Shown one piece after another: positions 14,944 to 21,804 of a stretch of 21,804 nucleotides of DNA. Below the pieces are notes generated by a model. It searched no databases. It saw only the letters and a program-made list of their open reading frames with translations, and was not told the DNA's origin. The stretch lies in NCBI GenBank assembly GCA_937896885.1, contig CALBNX010000010.1, positions 1-21,804 of the forward strand, written 5' to 3'. The position numbers and the translations under genes are program-made. The DNA comes from an uncultured Clostridia bacterium. Lineage in GTDB: Bacteria; Bacillota; Clostridia; Oscillospirales; Acutalibacteraceae. How positions within the stretch are numbered: the stretch's first letter is position 1; the number at the start of each line of letters is the position of its first letter.

Positions 14944-17301
14944 ATGAGCAGATTAAAAGATTATCTTGAACTTTTTAGAGAAAATGGAATACTCTGTGAA
15001 TGCAATGCTGACGAGAACACAGAAATCGGCTATGTTTCATATAATTCACAGGATATTAAAGAAAATACTTTTTTCTTGTGCAAGGGTGCGCACTTTAAAG
15101 AACAATTTTTGCTTGATGCGTTAAATAAAGGTGCAACAGTTTATATTGCCGAGAAAAAATATAATACAGATGCTCCTTGTGTAATCGTCAGTGATGTGCG
15201 ACTTGCAATGGGGCTTATGGCTAATTTCTTCTATGAAAATGCTTATGAAAAGCTTAAACTTGTGGGCATAACAGGCACAAAGGGTAAATCAACAACTGCT
15301 TATTTTATCAAATATATCGAAGACGAATATTTAGCATCTCTTGGCAAGAAAAAGAGCGCAATCGTATCATCAATTGACACTTATGATGGTGTAATCAATA
15401 TTGAAAGTCATTTGACAACTCCCGAACCATTTGATTTGCATAAGCATTTTGACAATGCAGTTAAAAGTGATATTGAGCATTTCACAATGGAAGTTTCTTC
15501 TCAAGCTCTTAAATATGGACGAGTATTCGGTGTTGATTTCACAATCGGTTGTTACTTAAATATTGGTATTGACCATATCAGCGCTATTGAGCATCCTGAT
15601 TTTGAAGACTATTTCCAGTCAAAAATGAAGATTTTTTCACAGTGCAAAACTGCTGTTGTGAATCTTGATACAGACCGAAGTGAAGATGTAATTAAAGCAT
15701 CAAAGAATGCACCTGAGGTAATCACTTTTAGTACAAAAGATGAGAAAGCAGATGTTTATGGCTACAACATTAGAAAAGACGGCTCTGATACTGTGTTTAC
15801 AGTGAGAACAAAAGATTTTGACCGTGATTTTACACTCACAATGCCCGGCCTTTTCAATGTTGAAAATGCTCTCTGTGCTATTGCAGTCTGCGTAAAACTT
15901 GGAATCCCGGAACAATATATTTATACAGGACTTTTAAAGGCTCGTTCAAGTGGACGAATGGAAGTTTATGAAAATGCAGACAAGAGAATTACTGCTATTG
16001 TTGACTATGCTCACAACAGAATGAGTTTTGAAAATCTCTTTAACTCTGTAAGAAAAGAATATCCGGGCAGAAAAATCGCAATCGTATTTGGTTGCCCCGG
16101 TAATAAAGCACTTATCCGTCGAAAAGATTTAGGTGAGATGGCAGGGATGTATGCCGATATGACTTATATTACCGAAGAAGACCCGGGCGAAGAGTCACTA
16201 GAGAAAATCTCACTTGAAGTTGCATCTTTTGTTGAGTCAAAGGGTGGCAAATATAAAATTATTGATGACCGTGGAGTTGCTATTGATACTGCTATTAACG
16301 AAATGGGTGCAGATAGTGTAATCCTCATTACAGGTAAGGGCAACGAAACAAGACAGAAACGCGGAATTGAATATATTGATTGCCCGACTGACGTTGAATA
16401 TACTATCAAATCACTTAAAGAATACGATAAAAAAAACGGACTTGATAACGACGAGAAAATAAAAAGTGTTCAGGATATCTTGCCCCAACTTCACAAACTT
16501 CACAACAAAAGAGTTGTAATCAAACTTGGTGGCAGTTGTCTTGATGACGAAACACTCATGAAAAATCTTCTCGAAGATATTGCACTTCTCACAATGGTTG
16601 GTGCAAAGATTATCGTTGTGCACGGTGGTGGCAAAGAAATCAGCAAAACTCTCGATAAAATGGGGCTTAAATCTGAATTCTATGAGGGCTATCGTGTCAC
16701 AGGTGACGACGAAATGAATGTGGTTGAAATGGTGCTTTCGGGTAGTGTTAACAAAAAAATCGTTGAGCGTTTCTCACAGAGTAATATTTCAGCGGTTGGC
16801 ATAAGCGGTACTGATGGCAACATTTTAAAAGCAACACCTAAATATATAAATGGTAAGTCTCTTGGCAGAGTGGGTGACATAGGAAAGGTTGACACAACTT
16901 TAATTGATACTCTTTTTGAAAAGGGATATACAGTTGTGCTCTCTCCTGTTGGAAGATGCGACGCATTGGGCACAGTAAATATCAACGCAGATGACGCTGC
17001 AGGACAGGTTGCCTTGGCTTTGGGCGCTGATTGTCTTGTGTATATCACAGATGTTAACGGAATTTTCCTTGACAGTCAGAATGAAAAAACTGCTCTTGAA
17101 AAGATAAATGTAGAAAAAGCAAAAATGCTTTTAGACAGTGGTCTGGCAAAGGGTGGAATGATTCCCAAAATTCGCAACATTATAAATCTTATTGAAAACG
17201 GCGTTAAAGAAGTTGCAATTCTTAACGGACGAGTAAGATATAATATAATTTCTGAATTTATCGGCGCAAAAACTGTTGGAACGGTGGTGACTCGTGACTG
17301 A
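14944..17301 (+). CDS. MurE-like Mur ligase fused to ArgB-like amino-acid kinase
   Basis: A 785-residue protein with two complete enzyme domains. Residues 1-490 form a Mur ligase with all three subdomains: N-terminal (YVSYNSQDIKENTFF), ATPase with P-loop GTKGKST (111-117) and MEVSSQAL (182-189), and C-terminal with VDYAHN, VFGCPGN and GKGNE (464-468). The amino-acid selectivity site reads EDPG (412-415), where DAP-adding MurE has DNPR. Residues 505-785 form an N-acetylglutamate-kinase-type domain: VVIKLGGS (524-531), VVHGGGKE, GYRVTGDDEMNVVEMVLSG, NINADDAAGQVA (679-690) and GGMIPKIRN (737-745), all as in ArgB. The linker is only about 15 residues. Mur ligases join an amino acid to a carboxylate via an acyl phosphate; ArgB phosphorylates a side-chain carboxylate. 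The product is unknown. The ATG at 14944 has AAGGGAGA upstream; an in-frame extension to 14845 would translate the terminator and promoter. It overlaps the next gene by one base. Confidence 0.9.
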   Translation: MSRLKDYLELFRENGILCECNADENTEIGYVSYNSQDIKENTFFLCKGAHFKEQFLLDALNKGATVYIAEKKYNTDAPCVIVSDVRLAMGLMANFFYENAYEKLKLVGITGTKGKSTTAYFIKYIEDEYLASLGKKKSAIVSSIDTYDGVINIESHLTTPEPFDLHKHFDNAVKSDIEHFTMEVSSQALKYGRVFGVDFTIGCYLNIGIDHISAIEHPDFEDYFQSKMKIFSQCKTAVVNLDTDRSEDVIKASKNAPEVITFSTKDEKADVYGYNIRKDGSDTVFTVRTKDFDRDFTLTMPGLFNVENALCAIAVCVKLGIPEQYIYTGLLKARSSGRMEVYENADKRITAIVDYAHNRMSFENLFNSVRKEYPGRKIAIVFGCPGNKALIRRKDLGEMAGMYADMTYITEEDPGEESLEKISLEVASFVESKGGKYKIIDDRGVAIDTAINEMGADSVILITGKGNETRQKRGIEYIDCPTDVEYTIKSLKEYDKKNGLDNDEKIKSVQDILPQLHKLHNKRVVIKLGGSCLDDETLMKNLLEDIALLTMVGAKIIVVHGGGKEISKTLDKMGLKSEFYEGYRVTGDDEMNVVEMVLSGSVNKKIVERFSQSNISAVGISGTDGNILKATPKYINGKSLGRVGDIGKVDTTLIDTLFEKGYTVVLSPVGRCDALGTVNINADDAAGQVALALGADCLVYITDVNGIFLDSQNEKTALEKINVEKAKMLLDSGLAKGGMIPKIRNIINLIENGVKEVAILNGRVRYNIISEFIGAKTVGTVVTRD

Positions 17302-17489
17302 TGGATGCTAAAAAACTTATAAAAGTTGCCATCAAGGCAGCACCTTTTGTCACAGCAACAGTTGGTGTATTGTCTTTGGCACTTTCAAAATATGAAGAAA
17401 AGCAAGAAAATTTTTCTAGAGAATTTCCTGAAATAGAAGACGAGTTGAAATTGGTGATAAGTGAGGTAAGAAGTGAAAATGGCAACTAA
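17301..17489 (+). CDS. Small putative membrane protein (62 aa)
   Basis: Starts within the stop of the Mur ligase-kinase gene (TGATG overlap), so it is probably translationally coupled. A basic N-terminus (MDAKKLIKVAIK) is followed by an apolar stretch AAPFVTATVGVLSLALS (about 13-29), long enough for a marginal membrane helix. An acidic, charged tail (EEKQENFSREFPEIEDELK) follows and is likely helical. I recognise no family. It overlaps the transporter gene by 17 bases. Its position between the fusion enzyme and the symporter suggests it could link the two at the membrane; this is inference. A chance frame is less likely, given the coupled start and exact packing. Confidence 0.7.
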   Translation: MDAKKLIKVAIKAAPFVTATVGVLSLALSKYEEKQENFSREFPEIEDELKLVISEVRSENGN

Positions 17490-18885
17490 AAAGAAATCAA
17501 TTTTACCTACCGCGTTAGGTTACGGTATCGGTGCAATCGGTCTTGATTTAAGTTATGGTATGTTCTATTCATACCTTTCATACTATCTTTCAAGTGTGTT
17601 GGGACTTCAAGAAGGTTTCTTGCTTCTTATCACACCACTTGCTCGTATCTGGGACGGTATCAACGACCCTATGATGGGCACAATTGTTGACAACACAAGA
17701 ACAAAATTTGGTAAATACAGACCTTGGATTTTAATTGGCGCTTTGTGTAACGCTGTCGTACTTTTCCTTTTGTTCACATCATTTGGTATGAGTGGTCTTC
17801 CACTCTATATTTACATAGGTGTTATGTATGTCCTTTGGGGTATGACAAACACAATGGCAGATATTCCTTATTGGTCAATGGTGCCATCATTCACAAGTGA
17901 AGAAAAAGAGAGAAACCTTGTTGCAACTGTTGCCCGTTCATTCTCGGGTATCGGTCAGGGTATTATCTCAATTCTCACACCTGTTATCTGTCCAATGCTT
18001 TCAAGTGGTATTACTGATGCAAAGGGTTATAGTGCAACAGGTTTCTCACGCTGGGCAGGAATTTGTGGTGTGGCACTTGTGTTCTTTGCACTTGTTTGTG
18101 TGCTTGTAACAAAAGAAAAGAATGTTGTTTATGGCGAGAAAAAGAAGTTCTCGCTCAAACAGATTTTCACAGTTATCAAGAACAATGACCAGCTTGTTGT
18201 ATTTATCGTTTTTGCAATGCTTTCAAACGCAGGTTGGTATTTAACAAGCTCAACTGCAGTTTATTATTTCACAGATACTTTAGGTAACTCGAAATTACAG
18301 TCACTATTCCAAACAATTGGTACAGTTGGTTCTGTTCTCGGTCTTTTGGTTGTGCCTGTCCTTACAAAATGGTTCTCAAAAAGACAGACATATACAATTT
18401 CACTTTGCACAGCAATTGCAGGCTATGCACTTATGCTCATAACAGGACCAATTTTAAAACTCAATGTTGTGATTATGGATATTTGCTACATTCTTGCATC
18501 TGTGGGTGTTTCTTCAATGTTCGTTTCACAGACAATTTTCCTTGCAGATATTGTTGACTATGGCGAATATAAAAACGGCGAGAGAAACGAGAGCATTACT
18601 TTCTCAATGAAGGGCTTCTTGCAGAAGATGGCATATACAATGCAGACAATTGTGCTTTTTGGTGGTCTTGGCATTATGAACTACAACGAACAGATTATGA
18701 CAAGCATCGGTCTTAATGACACAACAAAAACAGGTATCGGTGTTATATGTTTTGGCGTACCAATGATATTCTTCTTAGCATCTCTTATTGTGTTCCGTAG
18801 CAAATTCAAAGTTTATGGTGAACTTGCAGATAAAGTTCACGACTATATTATTGAAAAGCGTGCAAGTGAACAAGTTGCAGAATAA
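17473..18885 (+). CDS. GPH-family (MelB-like) sugar:cation symporter
   Basis: A 470-residue polytopic membrane protein with about 12 hydrophobic segments. Family signatures are WDGINDPMMGTIVDNTRT (60-77, with Asp61 and Asp65 at the place of the MelB cation-site pair), KFGKYRPWI (78-86), ADIPYWSMVPSF, and IVDYGEYKNGERNESI late in the protein. GPH members move glycosides, pentosides, hexuronides or similar compounds with Na+ or H+. The solute is unknown; the operon context makes an amino-sugar or peptide-bearing sugar conceivable. GTG at 17473 has GAGG 6 bases upstream and overlaps the small gene; ATG at 17479 is the alternative. The next gene begins 9 bases after the stop. Confidence 0.9.
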   Translation: MKMATKKKSILPTALGYGIGAIGLDLSYGMFYSYLSYYLSSVLGLQEGFLLLITPLARIWDGINDPMMGTIVDNTRTKFGKYRPWILIGALCNAVVLFLLFTSFGMSGLPLYIYIGVMYVLWGMTNTMADIPYWSMVPSFTSEEKERNLVATVARSFSGIGQGIISILTPVICPMLSSGITDAKGYSATGFSRWAGICGVALVFFALVCVLVTKEKNVVYGEKKKFSLKQIFTVIKNNDQLVVFIVFAMLSNAGWYLTSSTAVYYFTDTLGNSKLQSLFQTIGTVGSVLGLLVVPVLTKWFSKRQTYTISLCTAIAGYALMLITGPILKLNVVIMDICYILASVGVSSMFVSQTIFLADIVDYGEYKNGERNESITFSMKGFLQKMAYTMQTIVLFGGLGIMNYNEQIMTSIGLNDTTKTGIGVICFGVPMIFFLASLIVFRSKFKVYGELADKVHDYIIEKRASEQVAE

Positions 18886-18894
18886 GGTGATATT

Positions 18895-20283
18895 ATGTCT
18901 GATTTAAAATTCTATCAAATTACTGACTTGCATCATTATGCGCTTGAATTGGGCACAGAGGGTAAGGCATTTGAAAGCATTTGCCTTTCTGACCAGAAAT
19001 GCCTTGCAGAAACAGGCGCAATGATTGATGCTTATTTTGATAAGATTATTGAAGATAAAGAAACTAATATAGTTCTTATCACAGGCGACGTTACCTGTAA
19101 TGGCGCTATGGAAAGTCATAGGGATTTGCTGCCAAAACTCTACCGTCTTAAAGATGCAGGTAAAAAAGTTTATCTCACAACAGGCACTCACGATTATTAT
19201 ATGGAAAACGGTAATGGTACGGGTAAGGCTGAAAAATGTGTTGGTGACGAAATATTAACCGCAACCCGTACAGACCGTGATGACCTTTTAGAAATCTATA
19301 AGGATTTTGGATTGTCAGAAGCAATTTCGTTACACAGACCAAGCCATTCATATTGTGTAAAGCTTCAAGAAGGTTACAGACTTCTTTGTCTTAATGATGA
19401 TGGCGACGAATTCTTCTGTGGTTATTATGATGATTGTCTCCAGTGGATTAAAGAACAGATTGATGACGCAAAGCGAAATGGTGATTATATCTTTGCGGTA
19501 ACGCATCATCCTGTTTTGCCACCAAGCCCTATTTATCCTTATTTCAGCCGTCGAGATATGCTTGGTGACTTTGAAAAGACATCAGAATTTCTCGCAGACA
19601 ATGGTGTGAAATTTATTTTCACAGGTCACACGCACATGATGAATATTGCAAAAATGACAACTGCCAAAGGTAATGATTTATATGACATTAACACTTGCTC
19701 TGCAGTTGGCTATCCAAACGCAATGCGAAAAGTAGTGATGACTGATACCGAAGTTAAAATTGACAGCGTTAAAATTGACAGCTTTGATTGGGATTTAAAA
19801 GGCAAAACTGTTGATGAATATACAAAAGAGAATTTTCAGGAATTTCTCAATGCAATTTTTGATTCAGCGGCTTATGATATTGATAAGTTAGCAGTGCTTT
19901 CAACTTCTTTCAGTATGACACCTGAAAAGATTTATAAATTAAAACCGGTTATTGTGCCAGTTGGAAAATTCTTACAAAAAGCAACTTTCGGTACAATAGG
20001 CAAACTCTTTGTAATCAGTAAATATATCGACTCATCTATCAAAGATAGAAATGTTAAGGATTTCGTTTTAGAAGTAATTACAAACGTGTTTTATGGTGAC
20101 GAACCTTATACACCTGACACGCCCGAACACAAGGCATTTTCAGCGTTTATTAATAAACGAATAAAGAAAATTCTCAAACTCAAAAAAGGAACAGAAAAAG
20201 TGGAAGAAATTCTTGACATGGTGCTTGATGGTGTTCTATATAATGCTCCACCAAGCGATTGGCAAGGGGTGTTCTCAAAATAA
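18895..20283 (+). CDS. Calcineurin-like metallophosphoesterase with helical C-terminal extension
   Basis: A 462-residue protein. Metal-binding blocks: ITDLHHY (9-15), VLITGDVTCNG (about 60-70), TTGTHDYY (the GNHD block, here GTHD), VTHHPVLPP and FTGHTHM. The catalytic domain ends near residue 300. The remaining ~160 residues are charged and helical (ENFQEFLNAIFDSAAYDIDK, KRIKKILKLKKGTEKVEEIL) and unlike anything I can name. No signal peptide is seen. It is not closely similar to the metallophosphoesterase at 14152. AAGGTGAT precedes the ATG at good spacing, 9 bases after the symporter stop, so it is the fourth gene of the operon. It could remove a phosphate or phosphodiester from the compound made or imported by its partners. 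Confidence 0.87.
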   Translation: MSDLKFYQITDLHHYALELGTEGKAFESICLSDQKCLAETGAMIDAYFDKIIEDKETNIVLITGDVTCNGAMESHRDLLPKLYRLKDAGKKVYLTTGTHDYYMENGNGTGKAEKCVGDEILTATRTDRDDLLEIYKDFGLSEAISLHRPSHSYCVKLQEGYRLLCLNDDGDEFFCGYYDDCLQWIKEQIDDAKRNGDYIFAVTHHPVLPPSPIYPYFSRRDMLGDFEKTSEFLADNGVKFIFTGHTHMMNIAKMTTAKGNDLYDINTCSAVGYPNAMRKVVMTDTEVKIDSVKIDSFDWDLKGKTVDEYTKENFQEFLNAIFDSAAYDIDKLAVLSTSFSMTPEKIYKLKPVIVPVGKFLQKATFGTIGKLFVISKYIDSSIKDRNVKDFVLEVITNVFYGDEPYTPDTPEHKAFSAFINKRIKKILKLKKGTEKVEEILDMVLDGVLYNAPPSDWQGVFSK

Positions 20284-20287
20284 AGAC

Positions 20288-20314
20288 AAGGCTCGTGTTA
20301 AAGCGAGCCTTAAT
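20288..20314. terminator. Hairpin between convergent genes, probable terminator
   Basis: AAGGCTCG (20288-20295) pairs with CGAGCCTT (20304-20311) around an 8-base loop. The flanking T-tracts are short and broken on both strands, so it is weaker than the other terminators. It also overlaps the stop codon of the minus-strand gene. Confidence 0.65.
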
Positions 20315-20951
20315 TTATTCCAAAAAATTCTACATATACGGGAGAGAGTCGGTCGCCTAAAAGTTCACAGAAATCGGGATTTCTAACCACATCTTTAAAA
20401 CTGCGTGATTTCGGAATCAACATAACTGTTTTTACAGATAACAAGTCAGTTGAAATGAAAAAACGACCGTTTAGATTTTTGCAAATATTATGAACATATT
20501 TAAGTCCGTCGCCAAACTTAAAATTGCTTGTCAACCAACCTGCATTTTGAATTTCAATGCTTATAAAATCGCGCTTTTCAATAGTTTTTACTGTAATAAG
20601 ATTGCCTTGCCCATATAGAAAGGCATTTGACAAAAGATTGAGAATTGCTTTTGTAAGGATTTTTTGATTTGCTCTTGCCAACGGTGTTGTGTTGCCACAA
20701 TATATAAAACTTGTACCATCTCCGGTGCAGATTATATCGCAGGCGAGCGAGATGTTCTCAACAAGGGAAGAAATATCAACATTTTCAAACGCACAATCTA
20801 ACGGACTTTTCAATTCTAATTTTCTTAGGGTCTGATAGTTTGTGCGAAGGCTTTTTAGGTCATTTTTTATAAACGACTTGTCAAAAAGCTCCTGCAGATT
20901 TTCGCGCTCGGTAAAATTGTTATAGTTTTTAATGTTAAAATCAGTATTCAT
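20310..20951 (-). CDS. Orphan histidine-kinase-like ATPase domain protein
   Basis: A 213-residue protein. The C-terminal two thirds look like a GHKL ATPase: N-box ILNLLSNAFLYG (103-114), a G1-like position occupied by IQNAGWL (135-140) instead of DxGxG, a G2-like FGDGLKYVHNICKNLNGRF (146-164) and a last strand VKTVMLIP. The N-terminal part (SLRTNYQTLRKL) is helical and lacks the H-box histidine of a sensor kinase. No transmembrane segment or receiver partner is present. ATP binding may persist, but autophosphorylation is unlikely; an anti-sigma or switch role is possible. The last 30 residues (VVRNPDFCELLGDRLSPVYVEFFGIN) lie outside the ATPase fold. No clear ribosome binding site precedes the ATG, so the start is uncertain. 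Confidence 0.65.
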   Translation of the reverse strand: MNTDFNIKNYNNFTERENLQELFDKSFIKNDLKSLRTNYQTLRKLELKSPLDCAFENVDISSLVENISLACDIICTGDGTSFIYCGNTTPLARANQKILTKAILNLLSNAFLYGQGNLITVKTIEKRDFISIEIQNAGWLTSNFKFGDGLKYVHNICKNLNGRFFISTDLLSVKTVMLIPKSRSFKDVVRNPDFCELLGDRLSPVYVEFFGIN

Positions 20952-21046
20952 ACTATAAATTTTATACTCATTTTGGGTAAATATTCACTAAAAATTAAGC
21001 ACATTGACAAAAAGTTAACAAAATACCAAAAAATTCAAAAATATAC

Positions 21047-21075
21047 TTGCATAATTACAGAAAAAGAGATAAAAT
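21047..21075 (+). promoter_or_regulatory. Promoter of gapA
   Basis: TTGCAT (21047-21052), a 17-bp spacer and TAAAAT (21070-21075), in a very AT-rich 180-bp intergenic region. The start is expected near 21082, with a leader of about 50 bases ending in the strong ribosome binding site TTGGAGGAATTC. Confidence 0.68.
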
Positions 21076-21134
21076 AATATCTGCAATAATATGCATACTA
21101 ATATTTGTAAATAATTTATTTGGAGGAATTCAAA

Positions 21135-21804
21135 ATGTCAGTTAAAGTTGCTATTAACGGTTTCGGCCGTATCGGACGTCTTGCTTTCAGACAGATGTTC
21201 GGCGCAGAAGGTTATGATGTTGTTGCTATCAACGACCTTACAAAACCTTCAATGCTTGCTACTCTTCTTAAGTACGATACAGCTCAGGGCGGTTACTGCG
21301 GAAGAATCGGCGAAGGTCTTCACACAGTTGAGGCTGACGACGAAGCAGGTACAATCACAGTTGACGGTAAAACTCTTAAAATCTATGCTATGGCTAACGC
21401 TGCTGAACTCCCATGGGGTGAAATTGGTGTTGACGTAGTTCTCGAATGCACAGGTTTCTATTGCTCAAAGGCAAAGAGCCAGGCTCATATTGATGCTGGT
21501 GCTAAGAAAGTTGTTATTTCAGCTCCTGCAGGTAACGACCTTAAAACAATCGTTTACTCAGTAAACGAAAACACACTTACAGCAGATGATACAATCATTT
21601 CAGCTGCATCTTGCACAACAAACTGCCTTGCTCCTATGGCAAAGGCTCTCAACGATTTCGCTCCAATCCAGAGCGGTATCATGGCTACAATCCATGCTTA
21701 CACAGGTGACCAGATGATTCTCGACGGTCCTCACAGAAAGGGCGACATGAGAAGAGCTCGTGCTGGTGCTGCTAACATCGTTCCTAACTCAACAGGTGCT
21801 GCTA
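21135..21804 (+). CDS. gapA: Glyceraldehyde-3-phosphate dehydrogenase (5' part, runs off the window)
   Basis: The first 223 residues are visible with no stop. The NAD-binding start VKVAINGFGRIGRLAFRQ, INDLTKPSMLATLLKYDT, LECTGFY, the catalytic cysteine in SAASCTTNCLAPMAKAL, THAYTGDQ-type IHAYTGDQMILDGPH and RRARAGAANIVPNSTGAA are all standard for phosphorylating GAPDH. It converts glyceraldehyde 3-phosphate to 1,3-bisphosphoglycerate in glycolysis. GGAGGAATTC is an excellent ribosome binding site 5-8 bases before the ATG at 21135. Codon use is biased toward a small set of codons, as expected of a highly expressed gene. About one third of the protein is missing at the right edge. Confidence 0.97.
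   Translation, partial: MSVKVAINGFGRIGRLAFRQMFGAEGYDVVAINDLTKPSMLATLLKYDTAQGGYCGRIGEGLHTVEADDEAGTITVDGKTLKIYAMANAAELPWGEIGVDVVLECTGFYCSKAKSQAHIDAGAKKVVISAPAGNDLKTIVYSVNENTLTADDTIISAASCTTNCLAPMAKALNDFAPIQSGIMATIHAYTGDQMILDGPHRKGDMRRARAGAANIVPNSTGAA

Noticed and set aside
16459..16500. A separate argB gene beginning inside the fusion, e.g. at the TTG of residue 513 after CAGGA
   Set aside because: No ATG or GTG with a convincing ribosome binding site is present and the frame is continuous from 14944; a weak internal start cannot be excluded but is not needed.
21148..21438. A 96-residue plus-strand frame
   Set aside because: It is a shifted reading of gapA, whose own frame has every GAPDH motif and a strong ribosome binding site.

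Overview
The window looks like a chromosomal stretch of a low-GC gut Clostridium-type Firmicute, most likely in the Ruminococcaceae/Oscillospiraceae range. The reasons are AT-rich DNA, strong GGAGG-type ribosome binding sites, sigma-A promoters with 17-bp spacers, a surface protein with Thr/Glu-rich linkers, and a two-hairpin intergenic repeat of a kind I associate with this group. The genus is inference. No phage, insertion sequence or CRISPR array is visible. Most genes are housekeeping or cell-envelope genes.

Layout. 1-2200 (+): the tail of an unknown gene, a NimA-like flavoprotein, an HAD phosphatase and a GmhA-like SIS isomerase. A two-hairpin repeat sits between the second and third and appears to supply the ribosome binding site of the HAD gene. 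A bidirectional terminator at about 2260-2290 separates this block from a minus-strand operon (5590 to 2291) of a small unknown protein, an RlmD/RumA-type methyltransferase and a GH35 beta-galactosidase. A divergent promoter region at 5618-5708 carries a perfect 7+1+7 palindrome and starts a CapD/PglF-like UDP-sugar 4,6-dehydratase (+), followed by a branched-chain aminotransferase and a C39-like surface peptidase with Thr-rich flanks. tRNA-Thr(CGT) lies convergent at 9893-9968 (-). A FabG-like SDR (+) follows, then an intergenic patch holding two more copies of the repeat in inverted orientation, and a bidirectional terminator.

11130-14060 (-) is an envelope operon: a D-Ala-D-Ala carboxypeptidase followed by a serine beta-lactamase-like hydrolase. 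It is divergent from a metallophosphoesterase gene at 14152, and the two promoters are packed so tightly that their start sites overlap.

14878-20311 (+) is the most interesting part. A well-formed promoter drives a four-gene unit. The first gene encodes a 785-residue fusion of a full-length MurE-like Mur ligase with a full-length ArgB-like amino-acid kinase. It is followed by a 62-residue putative membrane peptide, a GPH/MelB-type sugar symporter and a second metallophosphoesterase with a long helical C-terminus. The Mur domain has a non-canonical amino-acid selectivity motif (EDPG where DAP-type MurE has DNPR), while the kinase domain keeps its catalytic residues. The fusion, its altered specificity site and the tight coupling to a transporter suggest an uncharacterised ligase-kinase pathway.

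The window ends with an orphan HATPase-domain gene (-) and the 5' part of gapA (+).
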